Assembly: GCA_003523945.1 (NCBI GenBank)
Contig: DOFS01000288.1
Coordinates: 1-16,618 of the forward strand
DNA: 16,618 bases
DNA from: Nitrospiraceae bacterium
GTDB lineage: Bacteria > Nitrospirota > Nitrospiria > Nitrospirales > UBA8639
Direction: 5' to 3'
The notes beneath the pieces were generated by a model. That model was given only the letters and a program-made list of their open reading frames with translations. It made no database searches and had not been told where the DNA came from. The first letter of the stretch is position 1. Each line of letters begins with the position of its first letter. Shown in pieces: positions 1 through 8,645 of this stretch. Made by a program: the position numbers and the translations under genes.

Positions 1-1026
1 GGGCAGGATCACAATCCCATTTTTGTCGATCATCTGGATATTTTTCAACTCCACCTTGATCTGGTGTCTCAAAATTTTTTGGGAACAGGGGGCTCCGGCA
101 GGCTTGAAGTCGGGCGTCTGATTATGGATTTTGGGAAAGGACGCCTGGTGGCGGGGCATCGGTATGGAAGCTTTACGCCAACATTTGATGGCGTGCAATT
201 GACCCTTGGGTCGGACAAAGGCTCTGATTGGGGTCTTCGGGCCTTTGTCACCCGACCGGTTCAACGTCATACGGTCAGCCCGGATTGGACCTCTCCCATT
301 TCCTATTTTTCCGGTGCGGCCCTCTCCAGCCGCCATGTCCCATGGGCTAATGGGGAGTTATATCTCTTTCAGTTGAATGAAGGAAGCAATCTTCAAAAGC
401 GTAATATTTCCACTATCGGATTTCGGGTATTTGCCCAGCCTACGAAAGAGCAATTTGATTATGAGATAGAATCGATCTACCAAGTTGGCGAGGTTGATCA
501 TACGAATCACTTTGCGCATCGACATCACGGTGAAGTGGGCTATAGTTTTGGGACGGACTGGCCCCTCCGGTTTGTCTATCTTTTTGACTATTCGTCCGGA
601 GACAAGAATCCGAACAAGAATTTCGATTTCTTGTTCGCGAAACGGCGCGCAGAATACGGACCTACTGGAATCTTGGGAATCATCTTTCCCTCCAACATTC
701 TTTCACCTGTTGGATTCCGCTCGACCCTCCAACCGACTTCCACGGTCAAGTTGATGGTGTCTCATCGCACGTTCTGGCTGGCAGATGGCCGTGGCCCTTT
801 TGTGGGCAGTGGTCTGCAGGACCGGACCGGTGGAGCTGGCACTTTTCTCGGGAATTTATTCGATACCTCTGTGTATTGGGCTCCTCAGAAGGGTTATTTT
901 TGCCATACGACATTTGAGGTTGGATTTACCAGATTTTTTAAAGGTTCCTATTTTAATCGAGTGCCCCAAAGCCCCGGAACGGCTGATGTGAATTATGTCT
1001 ATACTATGGCAACGCTGACATTCTAG
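1..1026 (+). CDS. Alginate-export-type outer-membrane beta-barrel protein, 5' end outside window
   Basis: The frame is open from base 1, so the gene begins upstream; 341 residues are visible. The sequence alternates short aromatic and polar strands with turns and ends in Leu-Thr-Phe, the terminal phenylalanine typical of proteins inserted by the BAM machinery. The stretch around codons 205-225, with FDFLFAKRRAEYGPTG, resembles the conserved C-terminal part of the alginate_exp family (AlgE-like), where an Asp/Phe segment is followed by R-R-x-E/R-F/Y-G-P-T-G. Members are outer-membrane channels; in bacteria that make no alginate the substrate is usually unknown, and no polysaccharide genes are visible here. 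The gene is 351 bases ahead of the SulP gene and need not be related to it. Alternative: a general porin of another family. Confident about the barrel, fairly confident about the family, not about substrate. Confidence 0.75.
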   Translation, partial: GQDHNPIFVDHLDIFQLHLDLVSQNFLGTGGSGRLEVGRLIMDFGKGRLVAGHRYGSFTPTFDGVQLTLGSDKGSDWGLRAFVTRPVQRHTVSPDWTSPISYFSGAALSSRHVPWANGELYLFQLNEGSNLQKRNISTIGFRVFAQPTKEQFDYEIESIYQVGEVDHTNHFAHRHHGEVGYSFGTDWPLRFVYLFDYSSGDKNPNKNFDFLFAKRRAEYGPTGILGIIFPSNILSPVGFRSTLQPTSTVKLMVSHRTFWLADGRGPFVGSGLQDRTGGAGTFLGNLFDTSVYWAPQKGYFCHTTFEVGFTRFFKGSYFNRVPQSPGTADVNYVYTMATLTF

Positions 1027-1125
1027 TTCCTCGATTGACCCTGTAAGTTTTCACTCTTTCATTCCATCATCTTTCCAGAAAAGCAAAAAAATTGTCCTCT
1101 CATTTTTAGGGGGAAACAAGGATGA

Positions 1126-1162
1126 ATTTCGCACAGGGCACACCGTACGAAATCGCACAGGG
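1126..1162. repeat. Paired repeat, possible upstream activator site
   Basis: TCGCACAGGG occurs at 1129-1138 and again at 1153-1162, a period of 24 bases. Overlapping these is an inverted repeat, ATTTCG at 1126-1131 and CGAAAT at 1148-1153. The element is about 110-145 bases upstream of the sigma54 promoter match, the usual distance for sites bound by NtrC-type activators, and such an activator is encoded at 7118-8506. The repeats are seen; the binding role is inferred. Confidence 0.35.
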
Positions 1163-1272
1163 GAGTTTAGCAACAAAAAGGTAACTAAGCCGAGCACGGA
1201 AATTCTTGGCAGAATAGTTTGAAATGAAAGGGAAAGTCAGGGAATTTTTACTGAGCGGGACCGGTTCGATTA

Positions 1273-1289
1273 CTGGCATATAAGTTGCG
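1273..1289 (+). promoter_or_regulatory. Sigma54 (-24/-12) promoter for the SulP-NhaB unit
   Basis: CTGGCATATAAGTTGCG fits the sigma54 consensus YTGGCAYRNNNNTTGC at every defined position, including the GG and GC dinucleotides exactly ten bases apart. Transcription would start near 1300, giving a leader of roughly 78 bases before the ATG at 1378. No comparably good sigma70 promoter is seen in the gap. The NtrC-type regulator encoded 5.8 kb downstream is a natural candidate activator. Confidence 0.6.
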
Positions 1290-1377
1290 CATAAAGCTTG
1301 TTGGGAAATTAGAAAGGGAAAAGCATGTCATTTGACTTGTTTGTTAGACGATGAGGGACTAGGCGGAGGCAAGAGGA

Positions 1378-3177
1378 ATGGAGCACGTGACTGCGGGTAT
1401 TCGTGAATATCTCAAAGATTTTAATTTTAAAGAAAACTTCAAAGGGATGGCCAGCAATGTGAGAGGGGATGTGTTGGCGGGGATCACGGTAGCCATGGTG
1501 GTGCTCCCCATGGCACTGGCCTTTGGCGTGGCTTCCGGGCTGGGAGCGATTGCGGGCATGTGGTCGGCAGTGGCCGCCGGCCTTATTGCGGGCCCCTTAA
1601 GTGGCTCAGCGTGGTCGGTGGGTGGGCCCACGGGGCCGCTGACGATCCAAATCCTTTCCATGACTCAAACCAATCAATTGGCCGATGGGAGTCCCGATCT
1701 GGTTTTCGTGTTTACCACCGTTGCCTTAGCCGGCTTTCTTTTAATTGTGATGGGCCTGTTGAAGCTCGGGCAGTTTATCAAGTTTACTCCCTATTCGGTT
1801 ATTTCGGGATTTATGACGGGTTTGGGTGTGTTGTACATGTTGCTTCAGCTCAACCCATTTTTGGGACTTCCCGGCGTCAAGAGTATTACGTCCGCCATCA
1901 CGGAATTACCCTCCAGTTTAGCCCATGCGTCGCCTGTGGCAATGGGAGTCGGGGTGTTGACCTTACTCATCGTCGTGGTTTGGCCGAAAGTTTCTCCGGT
2001 GACCTGGTTGCCAGGTCCTTTAATCGGATTATTAGCTGGTACCGTCACGACAGTCATGTTCGGGCTAGACATCCCGAAAATAGGGGATATCCCCACGGGC
2101 TTACCTGACCTGTACCTTCCCGATTTTACGCTCCTGGAAAAAGCCTTTGTCCCGGCTGCCGCTTTGGCCGGATTATGTGTATTCGATAGTCTCCTGACCT
2201 GTCTCATCGTCGATAATATGACCGGCACCCATCACAACAGCGATCGCGAGTTGGTCGCCCAAGGATCGGCTAATCTCTTTTCAGGGTTGGTTGGAGGGTT
2301 GGGTGGAGCCACCAATACGATGCCGTGTGTTGTGAATATCCAGAGCGGGGCCCGAACCAGGTTGTCTTCGATTACGATGGGACTGGTCCTGCTTTCCTTC
2401 ATTCTCGGTCTGGGTTCCCTTGCCGCATCCATTCCTCTTTCCGCGTTGGCGGGGATTCTTCTCAAGGCTGGCTATGACATTCTGGATATGCGGGTATTGC
2501 CTGTCGTCCGAAGATTGCCGACGTCTGATTTGATGGTGTTTGGTCTGGTGGTCTTCATGACCGTGTTTTGGAACCTGCTGTCTGCCATGGCCATGGGACT
2601 TGCCGTGGCATTTTTCCGTTTTGTGAAAGATCAGTCCGATCGGTATAAGGCGGATCTCAGCCAACGCGATGAAGATGTGAAACAGGAAGAAGAAGATCTC
2701 ATTTTTTCCTTTGCCAGGGACTGTGCCAGGAAAATCAGCCAGAACGGGACCAATATGGGAGAACTTAGCGGTCGATTTGAACATATCGTTCGAGATCGGA
2801 TTATCATCGTTCGTCCGCACGGTCCGTTATTTTTCGGTGCGATCGATTGGCTGAATGAGACGGTGGAGCAGCTTGACGGCAAGGATGTGCTCATCATTCG
2901 TTGTAAATGGCTGGATGAGTTGGATCTGTCTGGTGCCTATGCGTTAGGCGATTTAATCGAAGCGGCCAACCGTCGTGGGGTGGCGGTGTTGACCGCCGGC
3001 ATGTCGCCTCGAACCCGACAGGTTCTTGCCGATTTAAAGGAACTCTCCAGACTGAAGGACGAATATATCTGCACACATTTTAATGAAGCCCTGGAAATCG
3101 CTATGCAGATCGTGGAAAAGAAAACAGGAACGGCCGGGTCACCAGCTCGAACAGAAGCCGTTTTGGCGTTCAGTTAG
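1378..3177 (+). CDS. SulP family anion transporter with C-terminal STAS domain
   Basis: A 599-residue inner-membrane carrier. Residues about 28-425 form the hydrophobic SulP core. The N-terminal signature is present (RGDVLAGITVAMVVLPMALA, then GGPTGPL at 82-88), as is the internal one with AQGSANLFSGLVGGLGG followed by VVNIQSGARTRLSS. After a charged linker (about 420-465), residues about 470-580 form a cytoplasmic STAS domain with D516-L-S518-G. SulP carriers move sulfate, bicarbonate, dicarboxylates or other anions by sodium or proton symport; substrate cannot be read from sequence. The ATG at 1378 has GGAGG at 1365-1369, eight bases upstream. The next gene, NhaB, is 61 bases downstream with no promoter seen between, so the two are probably co-transcribed. 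Pairing with a sodium exporter suggests sodium symport, for example of bicarbonate as in BicA, but this is inference. Confidence 0.9.
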   Translation: MEHVTAGIREYLKDFNFKENFKGMASNVRGDVLAGITVAMVVLPMALAFGVASGLGAIAGMWSAVAAGLIAGPLSGSAWSVGGPTGPLTIQILSMTQTNQLADGSPDLVFVFTTVALAGFLLIVMGLLKLGQFIKFTPYSVISGFMTGLGVLYMLLQLNPFLGLPGVKSITSAITELPSSLAHASPVAMGVGVLTLLIVVVWPKVSPVTWLPGPLIGLLAGTVTTVMFGLDIPKIGDIPTGLPDLYLPDFTLLEKAFVPAAALAGLCVFDSLLTCLIVDNMTGTHHNSDRELVAQGSANLFSGLVGGLGGATNTMPCVVNIQSGARTRLSSITMGLVLLSFILGLGSLAASIPLSALAGILLKAGYDILDMRVLPVVRRLPTSDLMVFGLVVFMTVFWNLLSAMAMGLAVAFFRFVKDQSDRYKADLSQRDEDVKQEEEDLIFSFARDCARKISQNGTNMGELSGRFEHIVRDRIIIVRPHGPLFFGAIDWLNETVEQLDGKDVLIIRCKWLDELDLSGAYALGDLIEAANRRGVAVLTAGMSPRTRQVLADLKELSRLKDEYICTHFNEALEIAMQIVEKKTGTAGSPARTEAVLAFS

Positions 3178-3238
3178 AGGACGGTAATTTTGAATTTTGA
3201 TCAGTCGCTCAGAAACCAGTCTTGGAGAGACTTTTAAT

Positions 3239-4861
3239 ATGGCATTTCCGTTTCTTCGTGCCTTTGAACAAAATTTCCTTGACCATGCCCCGAGGTGGTA
3301 CAAGGCGACGATTCTGGCTTTTCTGATTATCAACCCCTGTTTATTGTATACCGTCGGCCCTTTTGTCACAGGGTGGAGCCTCGTTCTGGAATTTATTTTT
3401 ACCCTGGCAATGGCGTTAAAGAGTTATCCCCTGCAACCGGGTGGTTTACTGGCCCTGGAAGCGGTTCTGATCGGATTGGCAAAACCGGCAACCGTCTATC
3501 ACGAGGCCTTGAATAATTTTCAGGTGATCCTTCTGCTGATTTTTATGGTAGCCGGGATCTACTTCATGAAAGATTTGCTGTTATTTATTTTTGCAAAAAT
3601 TTTGCTCGAAGTCAGATCGAAGACGAAGCTGTCGTTGTTATTTGCCGGAATGGGGGCATTTTTATCGGCCTTTCTGGATGCGCTCACCGTCACGGCGGTC
3701 ATCATTGCCGTGGGTGTGGGGTTTTTCAAGGTGTATCATCGGGTGGCTTCCGGAAAAGGAATTCAGGATGATTATGATCATACGATGGATCAGGAGGTTG
3801 GCACCCTCCACCGCTCGAATTTAGAGGAGTTTCGGGGGTTTTTACGGAACCTTCTCATGCATGGAGCGGTTGGGACTGCGCTGGGAGGTGTGTGCACCTT
3901 AGTCGGAGAGCCCCAAAATTTGTTGATTGGAGAAAAGGCGGGGTGGCATTTTATTGAATTTTTTATCCGGATGTCTCCTGTGACCATCCCGGTGTTGGCT
4001 GTAGGATTCCTGACCTGTGCCCTGGTGGAACGATTTCGATGGTTTGGGTATGGATTCAGTCTTCCCCCGGCTGTCCGGGATATTCTTTTGCGGTTTGACG
4101 AGGAAACTTCCCGGAAGATGGATCATCGGTTGAAGGCCCGCTTGATCGTTCAGGGATTGGCGATGATCTGGCTAATTGTCGCTCTGGCTTTTCATTTGGC
4201 CGAGGTGGGAATTATTGGATTATCGGTCATTGTAGGAGTGACGGCCTTCAATGGCATTATTGAGGAGCACCAGTTGGGAGAGGCTTTCAAAGAGGCCCTG
4301 CCGTTTACGGCACTTTTGGTGGTGTTTTTTTCGGTCGTGGCGGTGATCCAAGAGCAGCAACTCTTTGGAGGGATCATTCACTATGTGCTGGCTATGGATG
4401 GGGACCACCAAATCGGCATGTTCTTTATTGCCAATGGAATTCTTTCCGCGATCAGCGATAATGTCTTTGTCGCCACGATCTATATAGAACAAGTGCTGCG
4501 GGCCTTTCATCAGGGAGTGATTTCTCGTGACCAATTTGATCTCCTGGCAGTCGCCATTAACACGGGCACCAATATTCCCAGTGTCGCGACTCCCAATGGG
4601 CAGGCGGCCTTTCTCTTTCTGTTGACGTCCGCTCTTGCCCCACTTATTCGCCTTTCGTATGGCCGGATGGTGTGGATGGCTCTTCCCTATACAGTCACCA
4701 TGACACTCGGGGGGCTTTTGGCTGTGTATGTGTTGTTGCAACCCATAACGCAAACATACTATGCACAGGGGATCTTGTCCCATCATGTGCCGGTTGTCGC
4801 AGAACACCATGAAGCTCAGGGGATTCCAGTGTCTTTGGCTGGTTCCCACTTGTCTAAGTAA
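3239..4861 (+). CDS. nhaB: Sodium/proton antiporter NhaB
   Basis: A 540-residue polytopic inner-membrane protein that exchanges internal sodium for external protons. It is close to the Escherichia coli NhaB sequence over its whole length. Landmarks are the N-terminal [85 protein letters not shown] and the C-terminal block [20 protein letters not shown] followed by [16 protein letters not shown] chose the ATG at 3239: GGAGAG lies at 3224-3229, nine bases upstream, and it aligns with the N-terminus of E. coli NhaB. A TTG at 3197 would add 14 unrelated residues. The family is commonest in gammaproteobacteria, so presence in a Nitrospira-like genome would suggest transfer. The C-terminal tail after about residue 515 is longer than in E. 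coli (513 residues). It follows the SulP gene by 61 bases. Confidence 0.95.
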   Translation: MAFPFLRAFEQNFLDHAPRWYKATILAFLIINPCLLYTVGPFVTGWSLVLEFIFTLAMALKSYPLQPGGLLALEAVLIGLAKPATVYHEALNNFQVILLLIFMVAGIYFMKDLLLFIFAKILLEVRSKTKLSLLFAGMGAFLSAFLDALTVTAVIIAVGVGFFKVYHRVASGKGIQDDYDHTMDQEVGTLHRSNLEEFRGFLRNLLMHGAVGTALGGVCTLVGEPQNLLIGEKAGWHFIEFFIRMSPVTIPVLAVGFLTCALVERFRWFGYGFSLPPAVRDILLRFDEETSRKMDHRLKARLIVQGLAMIWLIVALAFHLAEVGIIGLSVIVGVTAFNGIIEEHQLGEAFKEALPFTALLVVFFSVVAVIQEQQLFGGIIHYVLAMDGDHQIGMFFIANGILSAISDNVFVATIYIEQVLRAFHQGVISRDQFDLLAVAINTGTNIPSVATPNGQAAFLFLLTSALAPLIRLSYGRMVWMALPYTVTMTLGGLLAVYVLLQPITQTYYAQGILSHHVPVVAEHHEAQGIPVSLAGSHLSK

Positions 4862-4929
4862 GTTTTCGCGATGCCCAATTCTCCTTCCGTTCATTCCAGG
4901 ATACCCCTAATTCACCAGCTTGCGGGGTT

Positions 4930-4946
4930 CGGGAAGTATTTTCCCG
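4930..4946. repeat. Hairpin downstream of nhaB
   Basis: CGGGAA and TTCCCG form a perfect 6-bp stem around the loop GTATT. No T-run follows, so it is not a standard intrinsic terminator; it might protect the 3' end of the SulP-NhaB message or help factor-dependent termination. Confidence 0.35.
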
Positions 4947-4951
4947 CCTGT

Positions 4952-4976
4952 GATCAAAGATTGTCCAATCTGATCA
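4952..4976. repeat. Second hairpin downstream of nhaB
   Basis: GATCA and AGATTG pair with CAATCT and GATC across a two-base loop, with two unpaired A residues on the left arm. It lies just after the first hairpin and before any T-run. Possible mRNA-end structure or operator. Confidence 0.3.
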
Positions 4977-5049
4977 TGGAGTATTTCTCAAGTAGTTGGG
5001 CCCGGGCCATCTGATCCCCATGCTCAGGAAATGGATCCCGAGCAGAGGA

Positions 5050-5078
5050 TTGGTCCTGGGTTTGGCATGTCCCATAAT
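5050..5078 (+). promoter_or_regulatory. Weak sigma70-like promoter for the kinase-regulator pair
   Basis: TTGGTC at 5050-5055 is followed after 17 bases by CATAAT at 5073-5078, five of six bases of the -10 consensus. The -35 match is poor. It is the best candidate seen upstream of the kinase gene. Confidence 0.25.
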
Positions 5079-5188
5079 GAGATTTGAGAGGCTATTGGGG
5101 TATAGTGAGCCTGGGATTTTGATGCGGTGGCACTGGCCTGTCACGGCATGATTTAAAAAAGCGCCAAGACGATTTCAGAAAATTAGCT

Positions 5189-7114
5189 ATGTCTCTCAAT
5201 ACTTTATTTTTAAACCTTCCAATCGCCAGAAAACTTCTTTTAGTCTCGGGGGTCCCAGTTCTGGCGGTTTTTATTTTGAGCCTGGTGACTTATAGGAGTG
5301 TACAGACATTTTCGTTGGATGAAGACCGCCTCAATGATGTGTATCTTGTGCAAAGTGCGTCCTCGGAATATATGCGCTTAGTTGTAGATCTCGAAACTGG
5401 ATTTCGCGGGTTTATCCTGACACAGAAAGCCCCGTTTTTGCAGCCCTATCTGGCGGCCAGGCAACGAGTGATGTTACTCGGAAATACATTGAGACAGATG
5501 GTCGAGCCTATTGAGGATCAACGACAGTTAATTGAATCAGTTCAGAAAATGGTCAGCCAATTAATGAACGACAAAGATCGGATGATTGAACGGGTCAAAG
5601 CCGGGCATACGGAAGAAGCCATGAACTATATCGAGAGCGAGAAAGGTCGCATACTCATGCTCGCCATTCGTGAAGAAATGGCTCGATTTGATCGCCGGGA
5701 AGTCAAACAGTTGCAACTCGCTCTTGGAAGTAGCGCCGCCGACCGGTCGGCCCTAATGGGGGTGGTTGTCTGGGGAGGGTCATTGGCCTTATTTTTGTTA
5801 CTGGTTCCTCTTCATCTCATTGCGCGGTCCATTACGGGTCCCTTAACGACGCTGGTGAAGGCTGTGGAAAATGTATCCGGGGGGACCATACCGAACATTC
5901 CAGTTTTTCAACGAGACGATGAAATTGGCGAATTGACGAAAGTCATGCAGACAATGGGCACCCAAATCCGGAATCATATCCGGCGTATCGAACAATCTGA
6001 ACAGGAACTCCGGACGCTGAACCAGGATTTAACCTCTTCTGAAGCCAAATATCGTGGAATTGTGGATTATGCGCCAATTGGAATTTTCACGGCAAAAAAA
6101 GTTCACCTGATTTTTAGTAACCGGCAGAATTGGATTCTGGCCGGCAGGAATCCCGATAAGGCGTTAAATCCTGAACACATGTGGGAAGCCATTCATCCAG
6201 ACGATCGAGATGGGGTGCGTGAGACTTTTCAAGATTCCTGCCTCCAGGGTGAGCCCTTTGAGCGGGTCTTTCGTTTTCTGCACCCGGACGGCACTGTTCG
6301 AAAAGTCTTATGCCGGGCGGTTCCGATTCAAGACGAAGGTGGTCAGACGATGGTATATCAAGGGTTCAACGTCGATATCACGGCGCTAGAGCTTATGCGT
6401 GCGCAATTGAACCGATCTGAACGCTTGGCCACGTTGGGCCAAATGGCTGCGGGTATTGCCCATGAGATTCGAAACCCGCTGGTGGGAATTGGGTCGACCA
6501 CGACGTTGCTCATGGAAGATTTCCCGGAGGGTGATTCACGGCATGAAGATCTCGTGACTATTCTTAAGGAAACGCGTCGATTGGATCGCATTGTGAATCA
6601 AATCGTTGACTTTGCGCGGCCAAGAGATTTGCTTCCCGTGACCTTTCAATTGGCAGATCTGGTTCGGGAGTCTTTGCAGGTCCTTAACGAACCCATAAAA
6701 CAAAAGGATATTCAGGTTGAATTTCATCCGTCAGCCAATTTGAGTGCCATCCAAGCCGATCGAGATCAGCTCAAGCAAGTGATGTTAAATATTATCCAAA
6801 ATGCTGTTGAGGCAATGTCCGAGGGTGGATGTCTTTGTCTGTCCATTGAGGAGGAAACCATCGAACGGAAGCCTGGGCTTCGTCTCAAAGTCAAAGATAA
6901 TGGAAAGGGAATTAGTCCAAGTGCTCTCCCTCGAATTTTTGAGCCGTTTTTCACCACCGGCAAGTACCGCGGAACCGGTTTGGGACTGCCTATTTGTCGA
7001 AATATCATCGAAGCCCATGGAGGCGAGATTCATGCGGAAAGTCAGTCAGGTCTTGGGACCACTATGACATGGTGGCTTCCTTGCGTTTGCCAACCCCAAC
7101 TCCCAATGGTGTAA
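5189..7114 (+). CDS. Membrane histidine kinase, CHASE3-HAMP-PAS-HisKA-HATPase
   Basis: A 641-residue sensor kinase. A membrane helix at about 14-34 is followed by an extracytoplasmic CHASE3 domain (about 45-180; contains LETGFRGFILT), a second helix at about 188-210, HAMP (about 207-260) and a PAS/PAC module (about 285-395). The HisKA domain has AHEIRNPL with the phosphoacceptor His425. The ATPase domain has the N-box around Asn534 and Asn538 (LNIIQNAVEA), the D570-N-G-K-G box, EPFFTT and GTGLGLPI. All catalytic motifs are intact. It resembles kinases that partner sigma54 activators (NtrB/ZraS/AtoS type). The ATG at 5189 has no clear Shine-Dalgarno sequence but places the first membrane helix correctly. 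The regulator gene starts three bases after the stop, so the pair is surely one unit. The signal is unknown; CHASE3 ligands are generally undefined. Confidence 0.92.
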   Translation: MSLNTLFLNLPIARKLLLVSGVPVLAVFILSLVTYRSVQTFSLDEDRLNDVYLVQSASSEYMRLVVDLETGFRGFILTQKAPFLQPYLAARQRVMLLGNTLRQMVEPIEDQRQLIESVQKMVSQLMNDKDRMIERVKAGHTEEAMNYIESEKGRILMLAIREEMARFDRREVKQLQLALGSSAADRSALMGVVVWGGSLALFLLLVPLHLIARSITGPLTTLVKAVENVSGGTIPNIPVFQRDDEIGELTKVMQTMGTQIRNHIRRIEQSEQELRTLNQDLTSSEAKYRGIVDYAPIGIFTAKKVHLIFSNRQNWILAGRNPDKALNPEHMWEAIHPDDRDGVRETFQDSCLQGEPFERVFRFLHPDGTVRKVLCRAVPIQDEGGQTMVYQGFNVDITALELMRAQLNRSERLATLGQMAAGIAHEIRNPLVGIGSTTTLLMEDFPEGDSRHEDLVTILKETRRLDRIVNQIVDFARPRDLLPVTFQLADLVRESLQVLNEPIKQKDIQVEFHPSANLSAIQADRDQLKQVMLNIIQNAVEAMSEGGCLCLSIEEETIERKPGLRLKVKDNGKGISPSALPRIFEPFFTTGKYRGTGLGLPICRNIIEAHGGEIHAESQSGLGTTMTWWLPCVCQPQLPMV

Positions 7115-7117
7115 CCA

Positions 7118-8506
7118 ATGCGCGCCAACATTTTTGTCACAGATGATGATGATGTGGTTCGCCAGGCCATCAGTCGACGGCTTGTGAAACGACACCATCA
7201 TGTTCGAAGCTTCTCCTCGGGGGAGGCCTTATTGGAAGCCCTTGATCATGATGTGCCTGATCTCATTCTGTTGGATTTAAAAATGGCCGGGTTAAGCGGA
7301 TTGGAGACACTCAAGCATATTCGTGCCAAATCTCAGCAGGCCCTGGTCATTCTTCTCACGGCCTATGGGACAGTGGAAGATGCGGTGGAAGCCATAAAAC
7401 TCGGTGCATATGATTTCCTGATTAAAAGCGTCGATTTTTCAAGTGTGGAACCTGTAATTGATCGCGCACTGGACTACCTGACTCTCCGCCGCCGTATCGA
7501 CTTTGAAACGCAGGATAGGCCCGGACGATATGCCTTCAACAGTTTGATTGCCAATAGTCCCAGTATGAAAGAATTGGTGGGGCAAATTCAGGAAATGGCG
7601 AAAAATCTGAAAACGACGGTGCTGCTCTTTGGAGAAACCGGAACGGGTAAGGAATTTGTCGCAAGAGTGCTCCACCATAATGGCCCTCGGGAGAAAGGTC
7701 CGTTTGTAGGGGTGAACTGCACAGCCATTCCTCAGGAATTATTTGAAAGTGAATTGTTTGGTTATGAACGCGGGGCGTTCACGGGGGCGAACCAGCGCAA
7801 ACCCGGCCTCTGTGAGCAGGCGGAAGGAGGGACCCTCTTTCTGGATGAGATTGGAGACCTCAATCCTTCCATGCAGGCGAAATTGTTACGAGTGCTACAG
7901 GAGCGTTCGTTTAAACGATTGGGTGGAAAAGAAGATATTGATGTGGATTTTCGTCTGATTGCGGCCACCAATCGGGATCTGCGCAAGGATGTGGCCCAAG
8001 GCAGATTTCGCGAGGACTTGTTTTTCCGGTTGAATGTGGTGTCCTTGACTCTCCCTTCATTACGGAATCGAACAGAAGATATCATCCCTCTGGCTCTTGC
8101 GACGTTGATTCGACAAAGCAGCGATCTTGGTAAGGAAGTCACAGCTATTGAGCCGGAAGCCCAGCGTATGTTGGAACGCTATCCGTATCCGGGAAATATC
8201 CGTGAACTGGAAAATATAATGGAGCGTGCGGCCATTTTCTGCCGTGGAAAAAGCTTGACGCAAGGGGATCTGCCTCGTGAGGTATTGGAAGAAGCCCGTT
8301 CCTCGGTGAGTGCAGTCTCCCGAGGGGATCAACAGGTGGTGCGTATGGAAATGATTCTGGGAGAACAAACCCTTGCAGAAATTGAAAGTGATTTAATTGA
8401 AGAAGTGATGCGGTTATCTGATTTTAATAAAAGTCTCGCCGCCAAATACCTTGGCATTACTCGATTCGCTTTGGATCGTCGCCTCAAGAAAATCCCCGAG
8501 TCCTGA
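7118..8506 (+). CDS. NtrC-family sigma54-dependent response regulator
   Basis: A 462-residue cytoplasmic transcription activator. The N-terminal receiver has the acidic cluster D9-D12, phosphoacceptor Asp53 and Thr81. The AAA+ domain (about 140-375) has Walker A GETGTGKE at 172-179, the sigma54-contacting loop GAFTGA at 219-224, Walker B GGTLFLDEIG near 238-247 and the sensor segment ATNRDL. A Fis-type helix-turn-helix closes the protein (about 420-460; NKSLAAKYLGITRFALDRRL). It should drive ATP-dependent opening of sigma54 promoters when phosphorylated by the kinase encoded three bases upstream. One oddity is K103-S104 in the receiver: the conserved lysine is kept but the usual following cis-proline is serine. 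The promoter at 1273-1289 is the only good sigma54 match I see in the window and so the likeliest local target. Confidence 0.94.
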   Translation: MRANIFVTDDDDVVRQAISRRLVKRHHHVRSFSSGEALLEALDHDVPDLILLDLKMAGLSGLETLKHIRAKSQQALVILLTAYGTVEDAVEAIKLGAYDFLIKSVDFSSVEPVIDRALDYLTLRRRIDFETQDRPGRYAFNSLIANSPSMKELVGQIQEMAKNLKTTVLLFGETGTGKEFVARVLHHNGPREKGPFVGVNCTAIPQELFESELFGYERGAFTGANQRKPGLCEQAEGGTLFLDEIGDLNPSMQAKLLRVLQERSFKRLGGKEDIDVDFRLIAATNRDLRKDVAQGRFREDLFFRLNVVSLTLPSLRNRTEDIIPLALATLIRQSSDLGKEVTAIEPEAQRMLERYPYPGNIRELENIMERAAIFCRGKSLTQGDLPREVLEEARSSVSAVSRGDQQVVRMEMILGEQTLAEIESDLIEEVMRLSDFNKSLAAKYLGITRFALDRRLKKIPES

Positions 8507-8645
8507 TCGCCCCTGTCGTTATCAAAGCCAGCCTGTTCGTGAGGATGTTCGGGTGGTCGTCTCCTCAGATCCTGTTGACCCTCTTTAAGGGGCCATCAAG
8601 AGAATTTGCTGTCATGGTGTTCCAGGGTAAACGGCCCGGTCTCTA

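Larger units (their letters stand above)
1027..1377. other. Intergenic region upstream of the SulP gene
   Basis: No gene of convincing length or codon use is seen in these 351 bases, and no clear terminator follows the barrel gene. The region holds a paired direct/inverted repeat at 1126-1162 and a sigma54-type promoter at 1273-1289, both listed separately. A TTGACT at 1332-1337 has no acceptable -10 partner. Confidence 0.6.
4862..5188. other. Intergenic region between nhaB and the histidine kinase gene
   Basis: No gene is supported in these 327 bases. Two successive hairpins follow nhaB (4930-4946 and 4952-4976), and a weak sigma70-like promoter lies at 5050-5078; each is listed. A perfect -24 box, TGGCAC at 5128-5133, has no matching -12 box. 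Confidence 0.55.

Noticed and set aside
5128..5143. TGGCAC as a possible sigma54 -24 box before the kinase gene
   Set aside because: The -12 position reads TGTC, not TTGC, so the required GC is missing.
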